DNA from: Robinsoniella peoriensis
GTDB lineage: Bacteria; Bacillota; Clostridia; Lachnospirales; Lachnospiraceae
Assembly (NCBI RefSeq): GCF_000797495.1
Contig: NZ_JTGN01000001.1
Span: forward strand, 379,501-443,500
Reading direction: 5' to 3'
DNA length: 64,000 nucleotides
Each line of letters begins with the position of its first letter. Positions within the stretch are counted from its first letter, which is position 1. Below, piece after piece: positions 8,583 through 18,900 of this stretch. Made by a program: the position numbers and the translations under genes. A model generated the notes under the pieces. It was not told the origin of the DNA. It saw only the letters and a list, made by a program, of their open reading frames with translations, and did no database searches.

Positions 8583-10757
8583 CTAGTACATCATTTCACT
8601 GGTGTCATCAGCATCTTTTACTTTTGCACCGTTCTTAACATTTTTACCATATGGGAATGAGATCTTATCTTCGTTGGTTAAACCTTCTTTAATTTCAATG
8701 TACTGTGAAAATAATGTTTTACCTGTCTTTACAAACTGCTGCTTCAAACGGTTATTCTCGTCTACCTTGTAAACGTAGCTCTGCCCGTTTTCTGTTCTTA
8801 CATAAGCCTTATATAAATAAATGGTATTTGCATTTCCCGAACCGCCGCTGATTGTGATCTGGGCAGATTCATTATTGCTCAAACCATCTGCTGATTCAAT
8901 ATAAGCCGTAAATGGATAGTATGAGGAATTAGAGTTTCCTTCACCAAAACCATAGCTGTTGGAATCCTCAGGATAAGGAGATATTTCTGTAATCGTAGCT
9001 GCAAAACTAATCCCGCTTTCATTACCCATTCCCTGGACAATATCGCCTTTTTTAATTGTATCCAGGTTCAGTTCACTGATTGCCCCTTTTACATACAGTC
9101 CTTCATCACTGGTGATTACAACGAAAGCTTTTCCGTCAACTTCTCCAACATTTGGATCACCAACGCTTTTTACAACGCCGTTGATTGTAGATGATATGGT
9201 TGCCTCATTTACTTCTCTTCTGGACTTTTCAATCTTCAGACTGGATTCTCTTTTATCCAGTTCCAGTTTCCGGATCTCTGCTTCTTTTTCCTTAATTGCC
9301 TGTTTTAATTCGTCTTCGGTATAGCCTTCATCAAAATCTCCCGGATCACTCCAGTCAACATCTCCCGGATCTCCCCAATTGCCGTTTTTATCATCGTCTT
9401 TAGGAGGATCATTGATATCGGTTTCCTGCTTTTTGATTCCATCACTGGTAAATACCCAGGAAGTTCCCGGCGCATAACCATGGGTGACCTTGATCGTTCC
9501 GTCAAAGCCAATGGATTTAATAAATCCTCCTGTCAGAGAATCTGCCTCACGTATTTCTAATTTCGCGTGATATCCGCTTCGGATGGATTTTTCACCCTTT
9601 TCATCAAATCCCAGCATTTTATTAATAAAGGAACCTTTGACTACCGTACCGTCCTTACAGAAGAATACATAGGGATTTTTCTTTGTTCCTTCTCCCTTAT
9701 ATGGCTCTGATTTGTAATCCAGAATATCATAAGGTTTAATTGTTGCTGCGGGTGAATCTGCCGGTTCATTGTAATGATAATTCAAGGTAAATGTTCCAGC
9801 CGGCTTTTCTTTCATAATCAACGAATACTCAGCTACCTCTTCTCCTTTAACCGAATAAGTTCCGGATGGATCTAAGTTTGTAAACGTTGCACTCCATTTA
9901 TTATCAGCCGTTAATGTTTTTACATCTGCTTGTTTATCACCATTCATCAAAGTAACTTTTACCCCGGAAGGGTAATCAGCCAATGCATTGGTACCATGAT
10001 CCCAGCCGATATTCACAATAATGCTGTTTAACTCAGCCGGAGCATCTGTCGATGGTGTCTCCGTTTGCTGATTTGTCTCTGTTGCCGGCTCCTGGCTGTC
10101 TGTTGGTTTTGTTTCCGGAACATCCGTACTGTCTCCGCTTTCACTTGATTTGGTATCCGGCGTACTGGTATCGCCAGTATTCCCGGTACTGTCTGTATCA
10201 TTTGTGCTGCCCTGCATCTGACTCATAGATGCTGTAACAAAATTTTCTGTCAGGATTGCCCTTGCTTCATCTCCCGGTCCGTCATCGTCATCGTCATCGG
10301 AATCATCACTGGGACCCTGATTTGGTATATTGTGATTTGCCTTAGCTGAATTCGGAAGAGGTGTCACCTTTTTCAATTTTTCCAGGTCATTTTTCGATCC
10401 CTGTATTTTTAAATCCAGTGTCTTTCCATCCAGTTCATACATCTCCAGATTCAGTTCCATAAGGGTTGTATCATAAGACAAAAGCTTATCCCCTACCTTG
10501 ACTTTATCGCCTTCTTTTACATATACCTCATTTACAATCTGATCGGAAGCCAGATGTACTTCCTGACTAATATCAGATACTATATTGGCATATAGCGTGC
10601 TTCCGTCTCCCATCATACCCATTCCCTGAAACTGAGAAACCGGAATGACCTCTACCGGATCACCACCTGATTTTACTACTTTAAACACACCAAACCCGGC
10701 GGCACCAACTACAAGGACAGAAGCAATACAGATACCTGCTATGGTAATTTTTTTCAC
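8583..10757 (-). CDS. HlyD/MacA-like membrane-fusion protein with a large Cna-B-like insert
   Basis: 724 aa, nearly twice the usual MacA size. There is an N-terminal membrane anchor (residues 5-27). The first lipoyl half is at ~60-100 (VYVKEGDKVKVGDKLLSYD). Coiled-coil arms lie at ~100-130 and ~480-520, the second lipoyl half at ~522-552 and beta-barrel domains at 550-720. Between the two arms sits an extra ~345 residues: an Asp run, a Ser/Thr/Glu/Pro linker, and a Cna-B-like beta domain (~243-328, with GVKVTLMNGD, WSATFTNLDP and GTYSVKGEE). A second unassigned domain (~340-440) and an Asp/Gly/Pro-rich stretch follow. The usual isopeptide Lys position appears to be Asn. Its ATG overlaps the ATPase stop by 4 nt. 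Confidence 0.85.
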   Translation of the reverse strand: MKKITIAGICIASVLVVGAAGFGVFKVVKSGGDPVEVIPVSQFQGMGMMGDGSTLYANIVSDISQEVHLASDQIVNEVYVKEGDKVKVGDKLLSYDTTLMELNLEMYELDGKTLDLKIQGSKNDLEKLKKVTPLPNSAKANHNIPNQGPSDDSDDDDDDGPGDEARAILTENFVTASMSQMQGSTNDTDSTGNTGDTSTPDTKSSESGDSTDVPETKPTDSQEPATETNQQTETPSTDAPAELNSIIVNIGWDHGTNALADYPSGVKVTLMNGDKQADVKTLTADNKWSATFTNLDPSGTYSVKGEEVAEYSLIMKEKPAGTFTLNYHYNEPADSPAATIKPYDILDYKSEPYKGEGTKKNPYVFFCKDGTVVKGSFINKMLGFDEKGEKSIRSGYHAKLEIREADSLTGGFIKSIGFDGTIKVTHGYAPGTSWVFTSDGIKKQETDINDPPKDDDKNGNWGDPGDVDWSDPGDFDEGYTEDELKQAIKEKEAEIRKLELDKRESSLKIEKSRREVNEATISSTINGVVKSVGDPNVGEVDGKAFVVITSDEGLYVKGAISELNLDTIKKGDIVQGMGNESGISFAATITEISPYPEDSNSYGFGEGNSNSSYYPFTAYIESADGLSNNESAQITISGGSGNANTIYLYKAYVRTENGQSYVYKVDENNRLKQQFVKTGKTLFSQYIEIKEGLTNEDKISFPYGKNVKNGAKVKDADDTSEMMY

Positions 10758-11443
10758 TTGGTAACCTCCTTTGGATTGCTTTCAGAGAGTTCTCCGTCAA
10801 ATATATATACCGTCCTTTTTGCACACTGTGCAATCCCCGGGTCATGGGTAATCATAACAACTGTTACCCCTTCCTCATTTAGCTTTTCAAATAACTCCAT
10901 TACCTGTTTGCTGGATCTGGAGTCCAAAGCGCCTGTAGGCTCATCTGCCAGGATTATCTTCGGATTATTTACCAAAGCTCTGGCGATTGCCACCCTCTGC
11001 TTCTGTCCGCCGGAGAGCTGCGTGGGTTTGAACTCTATACGATCTTCCAGCCCAACTCTTTCCAGTGCCTGTGCCGCTCTCTTCAAACGTTCTTTCTTAT
11101 GCACGCCTGCGTAAATCAACGGTAATGCTACATTTTCAAGAGCACTCTGCCTTGGAAGCAGCTGAAAGGTCTGAAATACAAATCCTACGCTCTTTAAACG
11201 CACATCCGATACAGATTCCTCTTTTAGTCCCAGTACATCCTGTCCATCCAGCAAAAATGTTCCTTTTGTCGGCTTGTCAAGACAACCGACAATATTCATA
11301 AGCGTTGATTTTCCGGAACCGGAAGGACCCATAATTGCAACATATTCACCTTTTTCTACATGAAGGCAAACATCCTTTAATACCGGGACAACCATTTTGC
11401 CCTGAATATAATCTTTATAGATATGATCTAACTCAAGAATCAC
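10754..11443 (-). CDS. ABC transporter ATP-binding protein, LolD/MacB class
   Basis: 229 aa with a GTG start 7 nt after GGAGG. Walker A is GPSGSGKST, the Q-loop region is FVFQTFQLLP, the signature is LSGGQKQR, Walker B is ILADEPTGALD and the H-loop is MITHD. All catalytic residues are present. The PTGALD form and the size place it with the ATPases of MacB/LolCDE-type exporters. It is stop-start coupled (4-nt overlap) to the second fusion protein and follows the first by 17 nt. Confidence 0.95.
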   Translation of the reverse strand: MILELDHIYKDYIQGKMVVPVLKDVCLHVEKGEYVAIMGPSGSGKSTLMNIVGCLDKPTKGTFLLDGQDVLGLKEESVSDVRLKSVGFVFQTFQLLPRQSALENVALPLIYAGVHKKERLKRAAQALERVGLEDRIEFKPTQLSGGQKQRVAIARALVNNPKIILADEPTGALDSRSSKQVMELFEKLNEEGVTVVMITHDPGIAQCAKRTVYIFDGELSESNPKEVTK

Positions 11444-11460
11444 TTTGTTGCCTCCATTTC

Positions 11461-12960
11461 TTAATTGCCTGCTGAAGCCGGCGCAGAACCATCACCTTCA
11501 ATCGTTACAGGTCCCGGCGATACTACACTTCCTTCAACGTCATTTTCATCCATTGCATCATCAGCTCCATCATCATCACCTGGCGCAATCTCTGCTTCGC
11601 CGCCTTCGTCGCTGCCATTAATCTCCTGAACATCCATGCTGCCGGATACGCCATTTCCTGCATCCATTCCGCCATCCATGCTTCCTCCTGGCATTACACC
11701 TTCACCGCCCTGAAGATCTTCTGCTCCGCCGCCGCTGCCTTCATCTGAATCATTCTGTCCTGACAGATCGTTAATATTTCTGGTTACCGGAGCCCCTGCT
11801 TCTATCGTATCATCCGGATAAGCAATGTAATCTTCCGCAGTCAGTCCCTCTGTAATCTGATATTTCTGAAGATCCTCATCAAATTCTCCAAGAGTTACTT
11901 TTCGTTTTTCCAGTTTATCTTTGGAGTCTGCTGCCCATACATAGGCTTCTTCCGGTTTTTCTTCATCCATGACCAGATAGTAGCTGTCCAGCCAGATTCC
12001 ATCTTTATGATCTTCCTGACCATTATCCATTTCGATATAAACGTGCTGACCCAGCATTAAACCATCAGCTGAATCCAGAATTACATAAAATGGATAATTG
12101 CTGGAAGATGTCTCAGAACTTCCACTGCTCATATACATACTGTTCTGGCTGGATTCCGGCTTGTCTGTTTCTACTGACGTTAGTGTTCCCTTCCAAGTTT
12201 TATCCTCATCCACTCTGGAACGGATAATAACCGGATTGCCTTCAATTATGGAAGACATATTCTGTTCATTGACTTTTCCTTTTACACGGTAATCCCCGGT
12301 AGCCAGTACCGTCATAAATGGTTCTGCTTCGCCGGTACTCGTTGTTGCAGTACCATCCTTATTAATGGACTTTACAACTCCGCCGATTTCACTGAGTACA
12401 TCCGCATTTGCAATGGTCTTTTTCAGATTTTCAATTTCCACTGCTTTCGTTTTCTTTTCATACTCTGACCGCTTTACAGAGTTCTGGGCTGTCTGGATCT
12501 GTGTTGTATAGCTCAGCTGTTCATCTGCACCAGCTTCCTTTTTCTCCTTCTCCAGCTCAGCAATATTATTATTAGCCGTATCTATATCAGACTGAATACG
12601 TTCAAGATCAATCTGAGACTGATTCAGGGTATCTTCAGAGTCCTGGGTATCATAGGTAAATAACTTATCCCCTACTTTAACCTCCTGCCCCTCTTCTACA
12701 TAGATTTCTTTTATTTTCTTATCCTGAGAAACTTCAATTTTCCAGGTTTCCTGGGGTTCTACAACACCGGAATATCTCCCGTTCAAACCATCCCCGCTGG
12801 ATAGACCGGCAAGATTTGCCACGGAATCCACATATACGACATTCTTACCTGAAGCTGAGCCTGTCCCTCTGAATTTGAAAAACCATATCGCTAAACCTAT
12901 TACTGCCAAGACAAGGATAACTGCTATAACAATTATAAGTTTCTTTTTCTTCTTATCCAT
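11461..12960 (-). CDS. HlyD/MacA-like membrane-fusion protein, first of two in the operon
   Basis: 499 aa from the ATG at 12960, with GGAGG 7 nt upstream; a 20-codon longer frame has no site. A Lys-rich N-terminus precedes one membrane helix (~7-30). The lipoyl half-motif IYVEEGQEVKVGDKLFTYD is at ~90, a coiled-coil hairpin (~115-185) follows, and the second half carries GGVVKSINKDG. A barrel and membrane-proximal domain run to ~395. The last ~100 residues are an acidic Gly/Ser/Asp-rich tail without a fold I can name. It opens the operon with the ATPase, a second fusion protein and the permease downstream. Confidence 0.88.
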   Translation of the reverse strand: MDKKKKKLIIVIAVILVLAVIGLAIWFFKFRGTGSASGKNVVYVDSVANLAGLSSGDGLNGRYSGVVEPQETWKIEVSQDKKIKEIYVEEGQEVKVGDKLFTYDTQDSEDTLNQSQIDLERIQSDIDTANNNIAELEKEKKEAGADEQLSYTTQIQTAQNSVKRSEYEKKTKAVEIENLKKTIANADVLSEIGGVVKSINKDGTATTSTGEAEPFMTVLATGDYRVKGKVNEQNMSSIIEGNPVIIRSRVDEDKTWKGTLTSVETDKPESSQNSMYMSSGSSETSSSNYPFYVILDSADGLMLGQHVYIEMDNGQEDHKDGIWLDSYYLVMDEEKPEEAYVWAADSKDKLEKRKVTLGEFDEDLQKYQITEGLTAEDYIAYPDDTIEAGAPVTRNINDLSGQNDSDEGSGGGAEDLQGGEGVMPGGSMDGGMDAGNGVSGSMDVQEINGSDEGGEAEIAPGDDDGADDAMDENDVEGSVVSPGPVTIEGDGSAPASAGN

Positions 12961-13050
12961 CGTTTTCCTCCATAAATCCATAATAATGTTGATTATACCA
13001 CCTGCCACTAAGCGTGTCATTAAGAATTCATTAAATTCACATAAAATTCA

Positions 13051-13098
13051 AAAACCACCTTTTCCTGATTTACTGCCTGTTCAGGAAAAAGTGGTTTC
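13051..13098 (-). terminator. Rho-independent terminator of glyA
   Basis: A long stem (aaaccaccttttcctga / tcaggaaaaagtggttt) is flanked by an A-run, which reads as T on the minus strand. It begins 9 nt after the glyA stop and separates glyA from the export operon. Confidence 0.85.
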
Positions 13099-13106
13099 TA
13101 ATTAAT

Positions 13107-14345
13107 CTATGATAATGGATATTTTTCGGTCAGGCTCTGTACAAGTGCCAATGCTTTATCATGGTTTTCTTCCGGTGACTGAAGCATCATTGCAATAGCT
13201 TCAGCAATGATATCCATATCAGCTTCTACCATACCTCTGGCTGTTACTGCAGGTGTTCCAAGTCTTACACCGCTTGTTACAAATGCCGACTGGGGATCAT
13301 TTGGAATTGTATTCTTATTGCAGGTGATATTAACGCTGTCTAAAATTTTCTCAACTGCTTTTCCGGTCTGTCCAAGAACGGATAAATCAACCAGCATCAG
13401 GTGATTATCTGTACCTCCGGATACAATCTTAATACCACGGCTCATCAGACCTTTGCTCAGTGCCTGGGCATTCTTAACAATATTTTTCTGATATTCTTTA
13501 TATTCATCGGATAATGCTTCTTTAAAGCAGACTGCTTTTGCTGCAATCACGTGCATCAGAGGTCCTCCCTGAATTCCTGGAAATACTGCTTTATTGAAGT
13601 TGAATTTTTTTGCTGTTTCTTCACTGCATAAGATCAAACCACCACGTGGTCCGCGAAGTGTCTTATGGGTTGTCGTTGTTACAACGTCAGCGTATGGGAT
13701 TGGGCTTGGATGAACTCCGGCTGCTACCAGTCCTGCAATATGTGCCATATCGACCATCAGATATGCATTTACTTCATCTGCAATCTCCCGGAATTTCTTA
13801 AAGTCGATGGTTCTTGCATATGCGCTTGCACCTGCAACGATCATTTTCGGTTTTGATTCCAGGGCAATTCTTCTTACTTCTTCATAATCGATAAAGCCTT
13901 CATCATTTACCCCATAAGGAACCGCATTAAAATAAGCTCCGGACATATTAGCCGGACTTCCATGTGTCAGATGTCCGCCGTGTGCAAGATTCATTCCCAT
14001 CACGGTATCTCCTGGCTTTAACATTGCAAAAAATACAGCCATATTAGCCTGTGCTCCGGAATGGGGCTGAACATTTGCATAAGTACATCCAAAAATCTCT
14101 TTTGCTCTTTCTATGGCCAGAGTTTCAACAACATCCACACATTCGCATCCGCCATAATAACGCTTACCCGGATACCCTTCTGCATATTTGTTTGTCAGCG
14201 GGCTTCCCATTGCCGCCATTACTGCTTTACTAACCCAGTTTTCAGATGCTATCAACTCTATATGGCTGTTTTGCCGATCCTGTTCTGCTTCGATTGCCGA
14301 CGCTACCTCTGGGTCTACTGACCTTACTTCATCCAGTGAATACAT
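13107..14345 (-). CDS. glyA: Serine hydroxymethyltransferase
   Basis: 412 aa, normal length. This PLP enzyme interconverts serine plus THF with glycine plus 5,10-methylene-THF, the main one-carbon source for purine and thymidylate synthesis. Diagnostic motifs are [13 protein letters not shown] near the N-terminus, [15 protein letters not shown], the PLP-lysine segment [16 protein letters not shown], and a C-terminal [14 protein letters not shown]. The ATG at 14345 is 7 nt after AGGAGG; the in-frame TTG two codons earlier is too close to that site. It is monocistronic, bounded by its own terminator and a divergent promoter. Confidence 0.97.
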   Translation of the reverse strand: MYSLDEVRSVDPEVASAIEAEQDRQNSHIELIASENWVSKAVMAAMGSPLTNKYAEGYPGKRYYGGCECVDVVETLAIERAKEIFGCTYANVQPHSGAQANMAVFFAMLKPGDTVMGMNLAHGGHLTHGSPANMSGAYFNAVPYGVNDEGFIDYEEVRRIALESKPKMIVAGASAYARTIDFKKFREIADEVNAYLMVDMAHIAGLVAAGVHPSPIPYADVVTTTTHKTLRGPRGGLILCSEETAKKFNFNKAVFPGIQGGPLMHVIAAKAVCFKEALSDEYKEYQKNIVKNAQALSKGLMSRGIKIVSGGTDNHLMLVDLSVLGQTGKAVEKILDSVNITCNKNTIPNDPQSAFVTSGVRLGTPAVTARGMVEADMDIIAEAIAMMLQSPEENHDKALALVQSLTEKYPLS

Positions 14346-14418
14346 ATTCAATCCTCCTAAGATATTTTAACACATTGCAGTATTAATATATCGGTTTTTT
14401 CAAAAATTGTCAAGAGGT

Positions 14419-14447
14419 TTGACAATCTGCCCTTTTTCGTATAAACT
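14419..14447 (+). promoter_or_regulatory. Promoter of the DUF1294/lipoprotein unit
   Basis: TTGACA (14419-14424) and TAAACT (14442-14447) are separated by 17 bp, about 75 bp before the DUF1294 start and divergent from glyA. Confidence 0.7.
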
Positions 14448-14522
14448 ATAGTAGATGACACAGATTCAGTATGAGATGAAACTTATTACTAAATTTGTCA
14501 AATACTGTCGAAAGGATTTCAC

Positions 14523-14792
14523 ATGTACTCAATTACAACATTTTATCTTATTCTGATCAATCTTATTGGTTTCCTTTCCATGGGTCTGGATAAGAGCAAA
14601 GCAAGGCGCGGCAAATGGCGCATAAAGGAACGGACACTATTCCTCATTGCTCTGGTTGGCGGAAGTACCGGTTCTCTGTGCGGTATGTATTTTTTTAGAC
14701 ATAAGACAAAACACAGATCATTTGTTATAGGAATCCCTGCTATATTAATTTTACAGGCAGCCGGATTCGTTAGTTACTATTTTATTTTTTAA
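14523..14792 (+). CDS. DUF1294 small membrane protein
   Basis: 89 aa with AAAGGA 7 nt before the ATG. It carries the DUF1294 pattern: an N-terminal helix ending in MGLDKSKA, then WRIKERTLFLIALVGGSTG, a Gly-rich helix, RHKTKHRSF, and a final hydrophobic helix. Three membrane segments are predicted by eye. Members are widespread but their function is unknown. It is followed 11 nt later by a lipoprotein gene, probably in one transcript. Confidence 0.85.
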   Translation: MYSITTFYLILINLIGFLSMGLDKSKARRGKWRIKERTLFLIALVGGSTGSLCGMYFFRHKTKHRSFVIGIPAILILQAAGFVSYYFIF

Positions 14793-14803
14793 AGGAGACT
14801 CCC

Positions 14804-15910
14804 ATGAAGAAATATTCCATCAGATTGTTATTGTCTGTACTTTTTTTATGTGTGATATTTGTTCCGCTCTCAGGCTGTACGGACAGTGCACCCAAAAAAA
14901 CCGTAAAAAAAGAACTTAATCTGATCCAGCATCTGGATGAAAATACAATTAAGTCTTTCATTTCCTATGAAGACATGATACATACTCACTCCAGCTCTGA
15001 AGCAATCAGCCCGGAAGCAACCGAATCCATTAAATTATTTTTCAAGAACTTCACTTACAAAATTAAATCGACAAAAATTGACGGCGATCATGCGACTGTT
15101 GCCGTCGAAATCAAAAATCTTGATACAAATGCACTGGCCAAGGATCTTTGCAAAGCCCTCATTGCCCAAAGTGCTTCCTTAGAGAACGAATCCCAGGAAA
15201 TCTCCGGTTTAACTCCCTACTTCACTTTATTACACAATTTTCTATCCAAGAACAGCTATGACCTTATCACTACAACTGCAGAAATCCCACTTACCAAAAA
15301 CGATGATAACTGGTCTATCGATAATTCACCTGAATTAGAAGATGCCCTGGTCAGCGGTTTTGTTTCCCAGTTAAAAAACCCTTACCTGATTACACCGGAA
15401 GAAGTTCTATCCATATACATGGAGAGCTTTAAAAAACTGGATGCAAAGGGTTGGATACAGTATCTGGGAATGGAAGATATTTTCGCTACTGGAAATGCTC
15501 TCTATCCGGAAATCGACCTTGCATTGGCAGACCAGATCGAAAAATATTTTGATTATAAGATACACACTTCCACGCAGGACGAAAATTATGCAACTGTCAA
15601 TGTGGATATTACCAGTCTGGACTTGGAAAGTGTACTTCATACATACCGGGATCTTCTTATGAAATATGCCAATACAACCGCTGCAATAAGAGCAACGGAT
15701 TCGGAGTTGTCGGACAAGACCTCCAAGTATCTTTTAGAAGCGTTAAAAGCTAATAAACAGGCAATTACCAAAAATATAGACTTAAAGCTGGCAAATGACG
15801 GGTCAAGCTGGGTTCTTCAGCTGAATGACGGCTTTTCTGATGCCCTTCTTGGAGATATCAGCGCTGCACTTTCCGCATTCAGCCAGCCGGAAAGTGAAGA
15901 AAATTCATAA
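14804..15910 (+). CDS. Predicted lipoprotein with two internally repeated domains
   Basis: 368 aa. A type II signal peptide (residues 1-25) ends in the lipobox LSGC, so Cys25 is the likely lipidated residue. The rest is two related halves, ~40-200 and ~205-360. Each contains an acidic-aromatic helix, a strand of the form YKI-(x)-D-(x)-ATV-V-I (ATVAVEIKNLD in the first, ATVNVDITSLD in the second), and a later segment of the type DDNWSIDNSPELEDAL / DGSSWVLQLNDGFSDAL. This looks like an intragenic duplication of a DUF5105/DUF4878-like NTF2 fold. The function is not known. AAAGGAG precedes the ATG. Confidence 0.75.
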   Translation: MKKYSIRLLLSVLFLCVIFVPLSGCTDSAPKKTVKKELNLIQHLDENTIKSFISYEDMIHTHSSSEAISPEATESIKLFFKNFTYKIKSTKIDGDHATVAVEIKNLDTNALAKDLCKALIAQSASLENESQEISGLTPYFTLLHNFLSKNSYDLITTTAEIPLTKNDDNWSIDNSPELEDALVSGFVSQLKNPYLITPEEVLSIYMESFKKLDAKGWIQYLGMEDIFATGNALYPEIDLALADQIEKYFDYKIHTSTQDENYATVNVDITSLDLESVLHTYRDLLMKYANTTAAIRATDSELSDKTSKYLLEALKANKQAITKNIDLKLANDGSSWVLQLNDGFSDALLGDISAALSAFSQPESEENS

Positions 15911-15916
15911 TGTAAT

Positions 15917-15956
15917 AAAAAACGGAAACTACATGCAGATGCAGTTTCCGTTTTTT
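15917..15956. terminator. Bidirectional terminator between convergent genes
   Basis: The stem aaaaaacggaaact / agtttccgtttttt has A and T runs on either side. It lies between the lipoprotein stop and the stop of the LRR surface gene, and would serve both strands. Confidence 0.9.
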
Positions 15957-15958
15957 AT

Positions 15959-18900
15959 TTATTTTACTTTTACCGCTGCGGCTTTACTGTAAGATCCGTA
16001 AATACGCTTTCCGGTAGAGTCTTCTTTATACGCACGCACCTTTACATAATACTTTCTGCCGCTTTTCAGCTTCTTAACAGTCTTGTTCAGCAATCCCGTA
16101 TTCAAAGATTTTTTGCCTTTTGTAAAGGAAGAATTTGCTGCATATAAAATCTGATAGCCCTTTGCTCCCTTTACCTCTTTTGTGGATACAACCATCCGGG
16201 TCTTCGTTGTACTGGATAAGCTGATCCCAGATACTTTTTTCACTTTAACCTTTGTCCACTGGGCATAGACGGTGCGGTTCTTTGCCGACTTAATCTTTTT
16301 GTCAGAAGTAATTTTACTTCCGCCCTTTTTCTTGGTATACCAGCCTTTAAACTCATATCCTGCTCGTTTAGCAGATGGCAGTGTTCCATAGAATGATCCG
16401 TATTTAATGGTCTTAGATGCCTTACCAGACTTACCACCATTACCATTAAACTTAACTTCATAATTCATTTTTGAAGGTATGGTTACCTTTTTGCCCTTCT
16501 TCACCTTATTGTTACCACTGCCTTTTGAAGCTACGATTTTGCTGATGTTCTTACAGTTCTTTCCGTAATCCAGAGTTAAGCCTGAGCCATTAATTCCTGC
16601 ATTGTAGAAAGTCTGGAAGTAAGCCTCTAAGCCATCGATTTCATCATCGCCTCCATAAGCTCCATCTTCAAAGATCGGTTTTCTCAGATCTGCATTAATG
16701 ATCATTTTACCCTGCAGATTTACACACTCTTTAAAGGTATTGATCATGTTATTTACACTCTTTGGTATATCCGGAGCCTGACGTAAACTGGTACAATAAG
16801 TAAATGTTCCCATCATATCCTGAACATTATTTGAAATGGCATAGACCTGGGTTAATTTACTGCAACCAGAAAATGTATAACGCATAGAGGTTACGGAATC
16901 CGGAATCTCGGTTGCTGTTTTTAAGGAACTGCAGCCCTGGAAAGTGCTGTACATCTCTTTTACTCCATTTGGTATGGATGGTGTCTTTGTTAAACTTTTA
17001 CAATTATAGAATGTTTCATGCAGAGAAGTTACCCCCTTTGGTATAGTCGGAGCCTTCTTTAAACTTTCACATCCGCTGAATGTATTTGATAAATTTCTTA
17101 CCGTTGCCGGAATCTTCGGGGCATCCTCCAAGCTGGAACATCCCTCAAAAGTGTAATAAAGATTCTTTATTTTTTCCGGAAGTACCGGTGCGTTCTTTAA
17201 CTTTTTACAGCCACGGAAAGTCTCTTCTAAATTGGTAACACCTGATGGTATTTTTGGAGCTTTTGTAATGCTTACACATCCTGAAAATGTCGCCTCCATA
17301 TTTGTCACACCGGAAGGTATGGATGGTGCTTTTGTTAAATTACTGCAGCCGGAAAACGCAAATCTTAAGTCCTTCACACTGGATGGGATAGACGGTGCCT
17401 TCGTTATACTTCTGCAGTCCTCGAAAGCTCCGGATATATTCTCTGCTTTTGACGGCAGCTCAGGGATCTCCAGCAGATTAATACATCCTGAGAAAATCTG
17501 AGATAAATCAGTGGCACCCTGTGGTAAATTTTCTACTTCTTTGAGCGCTGTACATCTGGTAAATGCACTGCTGATATCTTTAATATTTTTATTCTGGGGC
17601 AGATCATAAAATTTTTCCAGACTGGTACAATCCTGAAATACACCTTTTAAATTTACTACACTGTCCGGTATTCCGGATACTGTCTTCAGCCCGCTGCATT
17701 CTGCAAAGGCATATTGCATATTATTATCTTCAAACTTAACTCCACTCTCAAACTGAATGGATGCAATCAGCCTGTTTTTACTAAATACCCCGTTTTTTGC
17801 CCGATCCCCGGTTTTACCTACCACGATCGCATAATCTGTATTGCTGAGTTTTATTTTGTCAGGAACAACGACCGTGGCATCGCTTCCAATATATTTACGC
17901 ACGGTAATCGTCTTCGTCTTTTCATTTACATCATAATTCCATTTACTTGAAAAATTCTCGTATCTCCAGACTGCAAATAATTTCTGGTCTTCTTTTAAAC
18001 TGTAAACCGTCTCAGAGGTAACAATTTGCGATCCAATCTTATCCGTACTCCATCCGGCAAAATGATAACCTGTTTTTACGGGTGTTGGAAGCTCCCCATA
18101 CTTGTCACCGGTTTTCACGGACTTTCTGTCCGGATTCACCGTACCGCCATTCGCATCAAAGTAAAGCTGGTATCTTCCGGTACTTGGAACGGTAACCAGC
18201 TTCCCTTTCGTTACCTTATTGTTCCCTGCACCCCTGGTTGCAATAATCTGATCAATATTTTTACAATCCGCCGTGTAATTTACGATCAATCCACTGCCGC
18301 CTTTGGCTGCATTCAGGAAACAGTTCTGGTTCCCATGAATTAATTTGCCTTCATTGTTATAATAATCCCGCGGATTTCCGGACAAAACCATTTCTCCCTG
18401 TAGTTTACTACAATCTTCGAAAGTGCTTCTCATATCGATAACACCATCCGGTATAGCAGGAGCCTGTACAAGATTGGTACAGCCCTTAAATGCATTTTGA
18501 AGATATATTACACTGTCTGGTAGCACAGGAGCTTTTATCAAACTGGTACAGCCTTCAAATGCATACTGCATATCCACTACTCCATTTTTAATTTCCGGTA
18601 TCTCAACCAGACTTGTACATTGGCTGAAGGTATTATTCAGATAAACGACACTGGATGGGATAACCGGAGCTTTTACTAATTTTACACATCCACTGAAAGT
18701 TGCAACCATACTCACAACATGGTCTGGTATCACAGGTGCCTCGCTTAAACTGCTGCATCCATCAAATGCTGCGTCAAGATTTGTAACCGTATTCGGAATA
18801 ACAGGCGCTTTGGTTAAACTTGTACACCCTCTGAATGTATCTTTCAGGCTGACAATTCCAGCCGGCAATTGAGGGGTCTGTTCTAAGCTTTTACAGCCGT

